Shown piece after piece: positions 25,876 to 35,642 of a stretch of DNA of 64,000 nucleotides; within the stretch, counting starts at the first letter, position 1, and every line of letters starts with the position of its first letter. The notes below the pieces were generated by a model. The model ran no database searches. It had not been told where the DNA came from and saw only the letters and a list, made by a program, of their open reading frames with translations. The stretch lies in NCBI GenBank assembly GCA_942493375.1, contig OW818698.1, forward strand, positions 2,232,001-2,296,000, in the 5' to 3' direction. A program made the translations under genes and the position numbers. The DNA is from G942493375 sp942493375 (lineage in GTDB: Bacteria > Armatimonadota > UBA5829).

Positions 25876-28800
25876 TTAGCTAAATAAGTCTTTCACATCA
25901 TCTGCATTTAATGACTTGAAGAACCCGTTCTCGTTTGATATCAGCTGGTCCACCAGGTCGCGCTTCCGGTCCTGCAGCTCCAGAATCTTCTCCTCAACTG
26001 TGCCCTTGGCTATCAGCCTGTTGATGAAGACCGGGTTCTCCTGGCCTATCCTATGTGTCCTGTCGCTGGCCTGTCTCTCTACTGCCGGGTTCCACCAGGG
26101 GTCGATGTGGATCACGTAATCCGCTGCTGTCAGGTTCAGCCCTACTCCGCCGGCTCTCAGGCTGATCAGGAAGAATGGCATCTCAGTGTCGTTCTGAAAG
26201 GCGTCCACCTTCTCCTGCCGGTTCTGGGTGTGCCCGTCCAGGTACATATAGGGGATCTGCTTTGCATCCAGCTCAGCCCTGATCAGCTTCAACATCTGGG
26301 TGAACTGGGAGAAGACCAGGGCCTTGTGCCCCTCAGCCCGCAGGGTCTCAAGCTCCTCCATCAGCACTTCCAACTTGACCGACCCGCCCTTATACGCCTT
26401 GTCGATCAGTTTTGGATGGTTAGCCAGTTGCCTCAACCGCAGCAGGCCTTCGAGTATCTTCATCCTGGCTTCGTTCATACCTGAGGAGTCAATGAGCCCG
26501 AGGAGCTCAGCTCTATACCTGTCCCGGGCCTGGTTGTAAAGTAGCTGCTGAGGAGCCTCCATCTCGCAGTAGATGACCCTCTCAGTCTTGGGAGGCAGCT
26601 CTGGAGCTACTTTCTCCTTGGTCCGCCTCAGGATAAAGGGGTAGACCAGCTTGCGCAGGTGCTCAGCAGTCTCCCTGTCCCCACGCCGCTCGATAGGGTT
26701 CACAAACTCGTTGGTGAAATAGTCCAGAGAACCCAGCATGCCGGGGTTGATAAAGGCAAACTGGCTCCAGAGTTCACTGGTGGAGTTCTCCACCGGTGTG
26801 CCTGTCAGGACCAGCTTATGGTCCCCTTTGAGGAGCCTGGCAGCCTTTCCAGTCAGGCAGACAGGATTCTTCACAGCCTGAGACTCATCCAGGATCACAT
26901 AGTGGAACCTGTAAGCGCTGAGGATATCCACATCCCGCAGCATGATGCCATAGGTAGTCAGCACCAGGTCATAGTCGTCGAATTGCTTATCATCCTTGAT
27001 CCGGTCACTCTCAGCGTGTATCAACACCCTGGCATCGGGAGTAAAGTGGGAGGACTCCCTTTTCCAGTTCTCCAGCAGGGACTTGGGCATCACGACAAGG
27101 TCAGCTCTCTTCGCATGACCTGACTTGCGCAGCGAGTTGAGGAAGACCAGCGCCTGGATGGTCTTTCCAAGTCCCATATCGTCAGCCAGGCACCCGCCAA
27201 ACTCGTTGTCGTGGAGAAAGTGCAGCCAGTCATAGCCAAACTTCTGGTAGTGCCGCAGCTCACCCACAAAGCCTTCAGTCAGGTCTTTGGGCTCGATGCT
27301 GGTGATGTTCTTCAGCCGTTCACGCTGCTTCAGGAACTGCTCATCCACACCGTCCCATTCGGCTTCTTCAACAGCCGCATCGAGTATCATAAGCTGAGAC
27401 CTGGTCAGTCTCATGCCGTCTTCAGTATCTTTGGACAGGTTGAACAGGTGCCGGTAGCGGTCTATCCACTCCTTGGGGATCTCACCGATAGACCCGTCGC
27501 ACAGCTTGATAAACCTCTCGTGCTTCTTGACAGCCTTGCGGATATCCGCGAGAGGCACTTCCAGGTCTCCGAAGCTGGCAACAGCCTTAACGTCGAACCA
27601 GTCGATGCCTGAGGACACCGAGACCTTCATCTTCGGCACCGACCTGTTGATGCGGACGGATTTTATATCGTCCTCACCATAGACCTCAAACCCGGCTTCA
27701 ACCAGCTTAGGCACGTAGCCGACCAGGAAGTCCACAGGGCTGGTATTCTGCCGCAGCAGCATCCCGTCACTGTTGGGATCACGCTTCATACCATAGGAGG
27801 ATATACTCTTGAAACAGCGCTGCTCAGATACGCTGTCACGGTGGATCTTGATTAATACCCGGTTCTCAGGATCCCATTTCATATCCGACTCCGGGAACTC
27901 TTTCCGAAGAGGCAACTCGTGACGGTCATACGCAAACCGCAGCTCTGCGTTCAACTCGTGGTCGGATTCACTGAGGTAGATACGCGGCACCATCTCGACA
28001 GCCAGTTCCTGCGTATCACCCAGTGCGTCCCCGGTAACCCGTGCCCGTTCAGACAGCACCGGCAGATACTTCTCAAAGAAGGCGTTCTCCTCAGTGGAGG
28101 GCACCTGAATAGACCCGAGGTTCATCTGATTGCGGAGGAAGTCAGCGTTCTCTTCGACCTTGAATATGTCCGAACCCATAAGCACCCACAGAGGCTTTTC
28201 AGAGATTATACTGCCGCTCTTTGGGCTTGCCAATATCGCATTGCCGTCCAGGACTACTCTTGCATCAACCGACAGGCCATCATCAACCCCTGCCACGCTG
28301 ATCTCAACCGAAGCTGGCTCTTTGTGGATCTTAACAAGCTGGTGGTCTCTGCGTCCCATCGTGTAGTGGAAGACTATGCTGTCCGATATCAGCGGTAGCA
28401 CTTCATCCGGTGACACTTCACCGGGTCGCCACCTGTCTGTTATCACCCTGACAGCCGCCATCTCAACCAGTGTAGGGTCCAGCAGCTTGTTCAGGTAGGA
28501 CTTGTTGTGGACCGACTTGAGATGCTCAAACATATCCTCATCCAGGATCCGCATGCCAAGGGCTTCCCTATCGTTCTGGAGTGACTGATCGACATGGTCA
28601 ATAGGTATAACCCATGCCTCCACACTGTATCTTGAATAAGCTCTGCAGACAGCAAAGAGCAGGATGTGCTTGGGGCTGGGTTTCCGGGTAGTATCTTTCT
28701 CAGCCAGTACCCTGTCCAGTACCCTGCTCCATCTTGGTGGAACCGGTTTCCGAAAGAAAGACCTGAGGGTAAGTAAAGCGCAGACCTTGTGTGAACATAT

Positions 28801-29082
28801 CTTCTGGTTGTTCTCACGTGCAGTCAGGCAGTCACAAGTAAGGTGAAGATACCTGTCCGGGTAGACATCGTCCAGCCAAGTCTCAATATGCCGTAGGCCG
28901 GTCAACGCATCATTGACAGTAAGCTCAGCCCTCAAGTCATCAGCAGACACAACCGCACCACGGTTCTGTGCATGCAACAACCTGCCTGCATCTATAACAT
29001 AGCGTGACGCGGTTCTAATAATAGTCTCACTGTCAACATTCCGAAGTGAATACTTTGGGGGCTTATCGGTAAATTTTGGCAT
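25876..29082 (-). CDS. SWIM zinc-finger SNF2-family helicase
   Basis: 1068 aa from the ATG at 29082; a GTG at 29130 in frame has no Shine-Dalgarno. A SWIM-like zinc motif (CDC...CSHxxC, about 84-103) is followed by a long middle region and the SNF2 motor: DDMGLGKT at about 632-639, the DExx box DESQAVKN near 732, GTPVENS, and the helicase C-terminal lobe with YLDGHTQNRQEKVDAF, RAGGVGLNL and RTHRIGQEN near 1009. Proteins of this SWIM-SNF2 architecture are DNA-dependent ATPases that remodel protein-nucleic-acid complexes. No partner gene is adjacent, so its target is unknown. Codon use looks more GC-rich than that of the OLD/helicase pair. Confidence 0.9.
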   Translation of the reverse strand: MPKFTDKPPKYSLRNVDSETIIRTASRYVIDAGRLLHAQNRGAVVSADDLRAELTVNDALTGLRHIETWLDDVYPDRYLHLTCDCLTARENNQKICSHKVCALLTLRSFFRKPVPPRWSRVLDRVLAEKDTTRKPSPKHILLFAVCRAYSRYSVEAWVIPIDHVDQSLQNDREALGMRILDEDMFEHLKSVHNKSYLNKLLDPTLVEMAAVRVITDRWRPGEVSPDEVLPLISDSIVFHYTMGRRDHQLVKIHKEPASVEISVAGVDDGLSVDARVVLDGNAILASPKSGSIISEKPLWVLMGSDIFKVEENADFLRNQMNLGSIQVPSTEENAFFEKYLPVLSERARVTGDALGDTQELAVEMVPRIYLSESDHELNAELRFAYDRHELPLRKEFPESDMKWDPENRVLIKIHRDSVSEQRCFKSISSYGMKRDPNSDGMLLRQNTSPVDFLVGYVPKLVEAGFEVYGEDDIKSVRINRSVPKMKVSVSSGIDWFDVKAVASFGDLEVPLADIRKAVKKHERFIKLCDGSIGEIPKEWIDRYRHLFNLSKDTEDGMRLTRSQLMILDAAVEEAEWDGVDEQFLKQRERLKNITSIEPKDLTEGFVGELRHYQKFGYDWLHFLHDNEFGGCLADDMGLGKTIQALVFLNSLRKSGHAKRADLVVMPKSLLENWKRESSHFTPDARVLIHAESDRIKDDKQFDDYDLVLTTYGIMLRDVDILSAYRFHYVILDESQAVKNPVCLTGKAARLLKGDHKLVLTGTPVENSTSELWSQFAFINPGMLGSLDYFTNEFVNPIERRGDRETAEHLRKLVYPFILRRTKEKVAPELPPKTERVIYCEMEAPQQLLYNQARDRYRAELLGLIDSSGMNEARMKILEGLLRLRQLANHPKLIDKAYKGGSVKLEVLMEELETLRAEGHKALVFSQFTQMLKLIRAELDAKQIPYMYLDGHTQNRQEKVDAFQNDTEMPFFLISLRAGGVGLNLTAADYVIHIDPWWNPAVERQASDRTHRIGQENPVFINRLIAKGTVEEKILELQDRKRDLVDQLISNENGFFKSLNADDVKDLFS

Positions 29083-29202
29083 GAAAAATGGCCTGCGACT
29101 TCCTTTGTTGTAACTCTTCCATTGTATCACAGAGGCAGGAAATCATACAGGCCAACAACCCTCCAGATCGGAAAACCTGGAGGGATACAGGGGATATTGC
29201 AG

Positions 29203-30675
29203 TTACTGCTGCTTCAGAGGTCTTCTGAACAAGCCGAAGCTGGATATAGCTGCGTTCACTCTGGACTTGTTAATACGCAGGCGGACTTTAGAGGTAGTCA
29301 CATCGTCAAAGCGCAGGATGCGTTTATGGCCGACAGTGGTCCCACGGGAAATCTGCTGCCATTTTCCATTGTCCCAGGCATCAATGAAGAACTCTTCAAT
29401 GTGCTGGCCATTAGCTATATATTCCTGCAGCATGGCTGTGTTGAATGTCCTGGCCACACCCAGATCATACTCGATGACGGCGAACGTAACACCGTCTGCT
29501 GTTGCCCAGTATGAACCTTTCTTGCCATCGACAGTCTTGCTTGCATCATGCCCTCTTGTAGAGACAGAAGCAGTAGCTCTGGCGCCTTTGATAAGATCGT
29601 TGGTGAAAGTGCTCCTGAGGTATTCCCCTATCTCATGCAGGCGCTGGACATCGTTTTCATGGAACCTGCCGCGCCTGTCAGGAGGGATATTAAGCAACAG
29701 TTGAGCATTTCCACCCACCGAGCTAAAGTAGACATCCAGCAGGTGGTCCAGGGACTTAACCTGGTTGTCTTCAGTAGAATGGTAGAACCAGCCAGGCCGT
29801 ATGGAGGTATCAACCTGAGCTGGATGCCAGATCAAGCCGACATTATTTTTAGCCGCTTCAGTAAGTTTCTCACGAGAACCTATATCGGGATCGTCAGCTT
29901 TGCAGGACTCCGGAACAACGCTCCATTCGCTCTCCCTGCATACACCGGCTTCGTTACCGCACCACCGGACATCAGGGCCACATATGCTTATTGCTGCGTT
30001 TGGCTGAAGCTCCCGGACAACGTCGTAGAAACTCTGATAATCATATTCCTGTCTTTTGCCGTTAGGCCCTTCACCGCATGCGCCATCAAACCAGACTTCA
30101 CAGATAGGCCCGTAGTTGGTAAGAAGCTCACGGAGCTGGTTCCTGAAATGCTCATTGTACTTTGGAGAGTCACCATAGGAGGGATCGTGTCGGTCCCAGG
30201 GAGACAGGTAAACGCCAAACTTGATACCGCCTTTGCGGCAGGCATCAGAGATCTCCTTTACAACATCACCTTTGCCATTCTTCCAGGGGCTGTTCTTCAC
30301 AGAATGCTCAGTGAACTTGCTGGGCCAGAGGCAAAATCCGTCATGATGCTTGGCAGTAAAGATAATCTCGCTTATCCCGGCGTCCTTGCACGCCTTTACC
30401 CACTGGATAGCATCAAGGTCGGATGGGTTGAATATCTGAGGGTCTTCAGTACCCTCCCCCCACTCCCGGTCTGTAAATGTATTTACTCCGAAGTGTATAA
30501 AGCATGCAAACTCCAGTTCCTGCCAGGCTAACTGACGCGGAGCTGGCTTTACACCTGCGGCCTTTATTAATATATCGTCCATCCTATCCCCCGATTCAAG
30601 CTTAGTCACCCGGGCACCATAGGCACCCAGCGATGCGATCGACAAAATTATCACGGCCAATAATATTCGTATCAT
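29203..30675 (-). CDS. Alpha-L-fucosidase (GH29) with C-terminal discoidin-like domain
   Basis: 490 aa with a signal peptide (MIRILLAVIILSIASLGAYG). The GH29 barrel shows FACFIHFGVNTFTDREWGEG, FTAKHHDGFCLWPS, FGVYLSPWDRHD and the nucleophile Asp in CEVWFDGACGEG at about residue 197. From ~350 an F5/8-type (CBM32-like) domain follows (ARATASVSTRGHDASKTVDGKKGSYWAT...KVRLRINKS). It releases alpha-L-fucose from glycans in the periplasm or outside the cell. The gene is monocistronic, with a free-standing terminator and a GntR-type regulator gene divergent upstream. Confidence 0.93.
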   Translation of the reverse strand: MIRILLAVIILSIASLGAYGARVTKLESGDRMDDILIKAAGVKPAPRQLAWQELEFACFIHFGVNTFTDREWGEGTEDPQIFNPSDLDAIQWVKACKDAGISEIIFTAKHHDGFCLWPSKFTEHSVKNSPWKNGKGDVVKEISDACRKGGIKFGVYLSPWDRHDPSYGDSPKYNEHFRNQLRELLTNYGPICEVWFDGACGEGPNGKRQEYDYQSFYDVVRELQPNAAISICGPDVRWCGNEAGVCRESEWSVVPESCKADDPDIGSREKLTEAAKNNVGLIWHPAQVDTSIRPGWFYHSTEDNQVKSLDHLLDVYFSSVGGNAQLLLNIPPDRRGRFHENDVQRLHEIGEYLRSTFTNDLIKGARATASVSTRGHDASKTVDGKKGSYWATADGVTFAVIEYDLGVARTFNTAMLQEYIANGQHIEEFFIDAWDNGKWQQISRGTTVGHKRILRFDDVTTSKVRLRINKSRVNAAISSFGLFRRPLKQQ

Positions 30676-30844
30676 GACACCTCAACCAGTCCGATGCTGT
30701 TTCATCCAATTTTCATTCACCGAATACAATCAATATCCCTTCTTCAAGCCTTGGTTATCAATGCCGATAATTTTACTCGTATAGTGTGGAACACCAGGCC
30801 CACAAGTGCAGTCCTAAATTTATAACAAACCTTCCCACCCTTAT

Positions 30845-30880
30845 AAAGCTCTTAAGCTAAACACTTAGGAGCTTTTTTTT
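30845..30880 (+). terminator. Free-standing intrinsic terminator
   Basis: aaagctcttaag (30845-30856) pairs with cttaggagcttt (30864-30875) with one mismatch, followed by a T8 run. No + strand gene ends upstream of it, so it may terminate a small RNA or attenuate the regulator transcript. Confidence 0.6.
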
Positions 30881-30960
30881 GACCCTAACCCAAAACCTAT
30901 CTTACACTGCATTGACTGGTTAATGATGGTATGATATTATCTCACTTATACCATAAGTAC

Positions 30961-31040
30961 TAACCCGCATTATTCATGATTGACTCGCTTTCGCCCCTAC
31001 TGCCGGTCGAAAGCAGAGCTTGGTGAATAAATCGGGCTAA
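30961..31040 (+). repeat. 80-nt inverted-repeat element, copy A
   Basis: Outer arms taacccgcattattca / tgaataaatcgggcta and inner arms gctttcg / cgaaagc. The inner pair differs from copies C, D and G by a compensatory change. It ends 10 nt before the ATG at 31051, and ggtga between them may be the Shine-Dalgarno. Confidence 0.85.
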
Positions 31041-31050
31041 CTGGTGAATA

Positions 31051-32163
31051 ATGACTACTGAATTACAAAATCTTGACCTGGACAGACCACTTAAACACGA
31101 AGCATTGCGAGATGCCCTGCGACGTGCTATAGAAAGTGGTGAACTCAAAGAGGGTGAACAGATAGCCTCTCAGAACAAGATGTGCAAGCTCTATGGGGTA
31201 AGTCATCACACGGTAAGGGAAGCTGTTTCCTCTCTCGTATCAGAAGGCTATCTATCCCGCTCTCAAGGCAAAGGAGCCTTTGTTAACAAACTCAAAATCA
31301 AGAGACTTGTTATCGGAACAATGCTCCCCCACGGCAGAGAGATGGTATCTGCTAACCAGCCACTCGGATATGATGTTATTGCTGCCTATGTCTACTACCT
31401 TGAGGATGAACTACGCCGTAGCGAAGCCTCTATGATGCTCTTCCTGGCACAGGACGATCCGCAGATTGAAGTAGAGAATGTTAATCATCTGGTTGGGCAC
31501 AACGTCGATGGCATCATCGCTTACCATACAGGCAGACCAGAGGGTCAGGAGAGCTTGAAAAAGGCTTCTGATTCCGGTACTCCGGTTGTACTAATAGATA
31601 GGCATTCAGACATATATGACTTTGACTACGTGGTCACCGACAACTATCAAGGCTCTTGCGAGATAATCAGAGAACTGGTCAGCAGAGGTTGTAATAAAAT
31701 CGGTTACTACGCCAATCTGAATTTCCCAAATACAACTGCCCTGACTCGATTCCAAGCGTACAAAGATACTCTCTTAGAACTTGGTATGCTTGATGAATCC
31801 CTGATCTATAACTTCATAGAAGACCGCGAACGAGGAGCATCTGATTGCGTGATATCCAGTATCAAGTCAATGCTGGAGACCCCTGGATGCGGCTTGTTTG
31901 CTGACAGTATGCTACAAGCCAATGAGGTATTCAAAACACTTGGTGACGATTTCAAACCAAAGGGTAGAGTCCATCTTGCAGCCTTTGACGAGGGAACACT
32001 CGACGTTGGATTTGATCACGTATTAGTACAGGCTCTGCAGCCATTAGCTGACATAGCAGCAACCAGTGTAAATATATTGGCTGCAAAAATTGCGGGTGAC
32101 AAGCAAAGACATGCAATCAAGCTAAAGCCCAAATTAAGAATAGTATCCACTGAGCAACGCTAA
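31051..32163 (+). CDS. GntR-type wHTH fused to a periplasmic-binding-protein-like sensor (AraR-like)
   Basis: 370 aa. Residues ~12-80 form a GntR winged helix-turn-helix (LRDALRRAIESGELKEGEQIASQNKMCKLYGVSHHTVREAVSSL, with the wing GYLSRSQGKGAFV). The remaining ~290 residues match the LacI/PBP1 sugar-binding fold (VDGIIAYHTG, VVLIDRH, YVVTDNYQGSCEIIRELVSRG, IGYYANL). Such fusions are sugar-responsive repressors. It is followed 40 nt later by the DUF4838 gene, which it probably controls; the ligand is unknown. Confidence 0.9.
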   Translation: MTTELQNLDLDRPLKHEALRDALRRAIESGELKEGEQIASQNKMCKLYGVSHHTVREAVSSLVSEGYLSRSQGKGAFVNKLKIKRLVIGTMLPHGREMVSANQPLGYDVIAAYVYYLEDELRRSEASMMLFLAQDDPQIEVENVNHLVGHNVDGIIAYHTGRPEGQESLKKASDSGTPVVLIDRHSDIYDFDYVVTDNYQGSCEIIRELVSRGCNKIGYYANLNFPNTTALTRFQAYKDTLLELGMLDESLIYNFIEDRERGASDCVISSIKSMLETPGCGLFADSMLQANEVFKTLGDDFKPKGRVHLAAFDEGTLDVGFDHVLVQALQPLADIAATSVNILAAKIAGDKQRHAIKLKPKLRIVSTEQR

Positions 32164-32203
32164 AATATTCAATGATCTATGACTATAAAACGGAGGACTT
32201 AAC

Positions 32204-34555
32204 GTGAGGATTGTTATAAAGCTAATCATTCTATGTGTAATTGCTGTAAGTATTGCTACTCAAGGATTTTGTGTAGAGAGGAATCCTCAGTGGCGCAGTG
32301 CCTTAAAACCCAAAGGCGTATCAGCAGAAATGCTAACACTTGCAGTCCGTGGTGTAACATCATATCGTATTGTGATTCCTGCATCCCCGAACACTAAAGA
32401 GATAAAGGCTGCCGATGATCTGGCTCTGTGGCTGGGTGAGATGACCCGAGCAAAATTCGCAATCGTTCGGGAATCGGGCACATTTACTCCCACAGGTAGA
32501 GAGATCAGTGTTGGAAGAACCCTACTCTTTGCAAAAGCAGATACAGGGATTGATATCAAGAAACTGAGGCTGGATGGATATGGTGTAGCGGTCAAAGGCA
32601 GCACACTGTTCATAGTCGGTGGGACAAGGAGGGGTATTATTAACGGTGTCTACTGTCTGCTTGAAGAAGATCTCAATTGCAGATGGTATGCCATCAACAC
32701 GACCAGTATTCCTCACGTCCCAACACTCAAATTCCGACCAGTCCAAAGAACTTACAACCCAAAGTTAGAAACGATGAGGGATATATATTACTGTGATGCT
32801 CTGCAGACCGACTTCTCGATTAGGAATAAAACGTTTGCACTTTATGGATATGTACCGGAGGAATGGGGAGGCTTTTTGAGTCTGCCATTTCCGCATGTGC
32901 ATACATATTTTAAGTGGGTACCTCCGGAGAAATACTTCGCTGAGCATCCGGAATACTTCTCGCTCAACAAAGGTGTGCGGGTAGCTCACCAGCTCTGCAT
33001 AACCAATCCTGATGTCCAGCGCATCATTATGAGTGAGGTAAGGAATTATCTAAAAGAGAATCCTAACACTAAGATTATCGATGTTTCACCATATGATGGA
33101 TGGGACTATTGTGAGTGTCCAGAGTGCACCAAGGCTGTGCAAACTGAAGCCAGTCAAATGGGACCTCTCATGAAAGTGGTCAATGATGTCGCTGATATGG
33201 TGAAGAAGGAATTTCCCAATACCCTGGTTTCTACTTTAGCATATAAGGACACTGTTGTTGTTCCAAAGTACATACGTCCCAGAGACAATGTGGTTATTTG
33301 GTTATGCACCGATGCACATTCGCCTCACAGGTTGAATTATGTATGGGAAACAAAGGTAACAGCCGATGCGATAAAAGCATGGGGAAAGATTGGCGCTAAA
33401 TCCATTGTTTGGGATTATCCTGTTGAGTTCAACTTCCTGGAACCCAATATCAACCTGGCAGTATTGGCTGACAATATCAGGTTCTATGTAAACAATGGCG
33501 CAAGCGGTGTATTTTTACAGTCCGCCGATGATGATAACACTGCTGCAGACCACAGTTATGCAAGGTCCTGGATATCATCAAAACTTCTGTGGGACCAGTC
33601 ACTTGATACAAAAAAACTGTTGAAAGATTTCAACTATGGGTTCTATGGAAAAGCTGCTCCACAGTTGCAACAATACGATCAGCTTCTTTGGGATTCCTGG
33701 TTGAATTACCGCAAGGATATGAAAAAGAAGGATTATCCAGGTCCCAAGATTTGGGGTATCCTACCCAAGTCCTGGAGTCTTATGGAAGAAGCTCAACAGA
33801 TCGCATCTGATGATCCCGAATTGATCAGAAGAGTCCGAGTAGCCCAGCTCCCCGTTCTTTATAAGCTGGGTTGTATGGGCCCTGGAACAGATATGAAGAC
33901 ATATCTTGCCAGGATCGACTATTTTGAAAAAACTGCAAAAGAGATGAAGTTCCACTTGGTCGATGCATTTGGTGTACGTGATATTGACACTCTTTGCACA
34001 AGCTGGCGCCGCCACGCGCAGTTGGACCTTTCCAGACTTGGTGTAATGACCTTGCCATCCGCCTGGAAATGTTCATCCGATCCCAGCAACATAGGAAAAG
34101 ACCAAAACTGGTTCAAATCGGACTTCAACGATTCGACCTGGAAAGATGTCCGGGTAGATTTGAACAAAGGTTGGGAAGAACAAGGATTCCCTGACTATGA
34201 TGGATTTGGCTGGTATCGAACTAGTTTCAATGTTACAGGTGATACCCTCAAACAACCAGGATTGAGAATGTTCTTCGGGGCTGTTGATGAAGAAGCTGAA
34301 ATATGGATAAATGGCCGAAAAGCCTGCGACCACACAATTGCTTCTACCGGCAGGACAGTAGAGTCTTTGTGGGATGAACCATTCCTTTTCGATCCGATTC
34401 CTTATCTAGTTGAAGGTAATAATACAATTGCAGTCAGAGTCCATGATATGCTGCATCAGGGGGGAATTTGGAGACCTGTCTACCTGGTCTGGGGCGAATT
34501 AGTCTCCGACACTCGTGAACTCTATAGCCTGGTGGAAAGAAAAACTGCAAAATGA
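32204..34555 (+). CDS. Exported DUF4838 protein with GH2-like sugar-binding C-terminus
   Basis: 783 aa from a GTG at 32204 with cggagg 7 nt upstream; the N-terminus has a signal peptide ending around GFCVE. Residues ~60-170 look like the alpha-glucuronidase (GH67) N-terminal alpha/beta domain (PNTKEIKAADDLALWLGEMT...GTRRGIINGVYCLLEE). The DUF4838 barrel follows (HPEYFSLNKGVRVAHQLCITNPDVQ, DVSPYDGWDYCECPECTKAV, NVVIWLCTDAHSPH). From ~640 a jelly roll like the GH2 sugar-binding domain appears (GFGWYRTSFNVTG...FGAVDEEAEIWINGRKACDH...). It is probably a glycoside hydrolase of unknown specificity. A paralogue lies at 52102. Confidence 0.88.
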   Translation: MRIVIKLIILCVIAVSIATQGFCVERNPQWRSALKPKGVSAEMLTLAVRGVTSYRIVIPASPNTKEIKAADDLALWLGEMTRAKFAIVRESGTFTPTGREISVGRTLLFAKADTGIDIKKLRLDGYGVAVKGSTLFIVGGTRRGIINGVYCLLEEDLNCRWYAINTTSIPHVPTLKFRPVQRTYNPKLETMRDIYYCDALQTDFSIRNKTFALYGYVPEEWGGFLSLPFPHVHTYFKWVPPEKYFAEHPEYFSLNKGVRVAHQLCITNPDVQRIIMSEVRNYLKENPNTKIIDVSPYDGWDYCECPECTKAVQTEASQMGPLMKVVNDVADMVKKEFPNTLVSTLAYKDTVVVPKYIRPRDNVVIWLCTDAHSPHRLNYVWETKVTADAIKAWGKIGAKSIVWDYPVEFNFLEPNINLAVLADNIRFYVNNGASGVFLQSADDDNTAADHSYARSWISSKLLWDQSLDTKKLLKDFNYGFYGKAAPQLQQYDQLLWDSWLNYRKDMKKKDYPGPKIWGILPKSWSLMEEAQQIASDDPELIRRVRVAQLPVLYKLGCMGPGTDMKTYLARIDYFEKTAKEMKFHLVDAFGVRDIDTLCTSWRRHAQLDLSRLGVMTLPSAWKCSSDPSNIGKDQNWFKSDFNDSTWKDVRVDLNKGWEEQGFPDYDGFGWYRTSFNVTGDTLKQPGLRMFFGAVDEEAEIWINGRKACDHTIASTGRTVESLWDEPFLFDPIPYLVEGNNTIAVRVHDMLHQGGIWRPVYLVWGELVSDTRELYSLVERKTAK

Positions 34556-34564
34556 GTATTCCCC

Positions 34565-34633
34565 AGCCCGCATTATTTCGGCTTTTGCCCCTACTGCCGG
34601 GTAAAAGCGAAGTTTTGTGAATAATGCGGGGTA
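34565..34633 (+). repeat. 80-nt inverted-repeat element, copy B (shortened)
   Basis: Outer arms agcccgcattatt / gaataatgcgggg and inner gcttttgccc / gggtaaaagc, the last with one G-U wobble if the + strand is RNA. About 11 nt of the left half are missing. It ends 4 nt before the -35 box of the outer-membrane-protein gene. Confidence 0.8.
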
Positions 34634-34637
34634 GCCC

Positions 34638-34666
34638 TTGACAGTCTTGGTGCGCACTGGTACACT
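34638..34666 (+). promoter_or_regulatory. Strong sigma-70-type promoter with overlapping inverted repeat
   Basis: TTGACA (34638-34643), 17-bp spacer, TACACT (34661-34666). Arms ccttgaca (34636-34643) and tgtcaagg (34668-34675) bracket the whole promoter, so a repressor could bind there. Confidence 0.7.
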
Positions 34667-34783
34667 TTGTCAAGGCTATACAATTGTGATAGAGGTAATG
34701 CACGGGGTATTATACTTCGACCTCTTATCAATCACGCGCTGAGTTGCGCGTAGATTCCTTTTGACAATGCGGAAGGAGCTAAT

Positions 34784-35539
34784 ATGAAGAGACTACTGGT
34801 TCTTGCGGCGCTGCTGGCAATAATTATGGCATGCGCAGCCGTGGCTCACGCCACACCAACCCTTTCAGGTGCAACCGGAGGAGTAGCGCTTCCTGATGTG
34901 AAGACAACTCCTACAGGCGTTCTGGATCTAGCTCTTACTTACCAGAGACAAGATTTAGACACTGCGGAGGAAGCAACCCACGCCACTGCAACTTATGGAC
35001 TGAGCAGCAACGCTGAACTTGGTCTAAAATACACCTGGCAGGCAGGTAATGGCACTACAGGGCTTAATAACTGGGGCGCAAACTTCAAATACGTACTGCC
35101 TATCAAGTTCATGGATCTTGATATAGCAACCGGAATGAACTATGCAAAGTATAAAGATCTGGGAACAAACCAGTTTCAGGCTTATGTCGTAGGTGGAGCC
35201 AATGTCTGGCAGTCTTACGATGGCGATCGAACTCTAGACTTTAATGTCGGAGTCAATTGGACAAAGTTTGAAACCACTGGACCTGACATCCAGAGATTCC
35301 GTGGGTTTACAGTACTCGACTATGGTTTCAGAAACAATCTGCACATGGTCGGAGAATATCAGACAGAAGCAAAAATGGACAGCGATCCTCTTACTTCACT
35401 GGCTGTCAGATACCATATGGATGAGAACTTGTCCTGGCAGTTTGGCATAACAAATGCTTTCCGTGGAGTGACTGGTGGAGATGAGCACAACTGGTTCATA
35501 GGAGCTAATTACAGCTTGTCTCAGTTCCACGAGAAGTAA
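34784..35539 (+). CDS. Small outer-membrane beta-barrel-like protein
   Basis: 251 aa with a signal peptide (MKRLLVLAALLAIIMACAAVAHA). The mature sequence alternates polar and apolar residues in strands separated by turns (THATATYGLSSNAELGLKYTW, WGANFKYVLP, LTSLAVRYHMDENLSWQFGIT), as in 8-12-strand barrels. The C-terminus (FIGANYSLSQFHEK) is not the classical aromatic ending, so the barrel call is moderate. aaggag lies 6 nt before the ATG. The ~110-nt leader can form two hairpins (34687-34696 with 34720-34730; acgcgc 34734-34739 with gcgcgt 34746-34751). Confidence 0.7.
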   Translation: MKRLLVLAALLAIIMACAAVAHATPTLSGATGGVALPDVKTTPTGVLDLALTYQRQDLDTAEEATHATATYGLSSNAELGLKYTWQAGNGTTGLNNWGANFKYVLPIKFMDLDIATGMNYAKYKDLGTNQFQAYVVGGANVWQSYDGDRTLDFNVGVNWTKFETTGPDIQRFRGFTVLDYGFRNNLHMVGEYQTEAKMDSDPLTSLAVRYHMDENLSWQFGITNAFRGVTGGDEHNWFIGANYSLSQFHEK

Positions 35540-35566
35540 CTTTATTGCCACTTATTATTGAGTGGC

Positions 35567-35642
35567 ACGCATTATTCATAATTAACTCAGCTTTTGTCCC
35601 TACTGTCGGATAAAAGCGAAGATGGGTGAATAAAGCGGGCTA
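35567..35642 (+). repeat. 80-nt inverted-repeat element, copy C
   Basis: Inner arms gcttttgtcc / ggataaaagc pair with one G-U wobble; right outer arm tgaataaagcgggcta. It abuts copy D, sharing two bases. Confidence 0.8.

Larger units (their letters stand above)
30676..31050. other. Divergent region between fucosidase and regulator genes
   Basis: It contains a + strand hairpin with T8 tail (30845-30880) and one full copy of the ~80-nt inverted repeat (30961-31040), which ends 10 nt before the regulator start codon. A weak TTCAAG-17-GATAAT pair lies at 30743-30771. Confidence 0.55.

Noticed and set aside
30961..31040. Promoter inside the 80-nt element (ttgact in the left half)
   Set aside because: No -10 box at 16-18 bp follows in any copy, so the ttgact is more likely a coincidence of the repeat.
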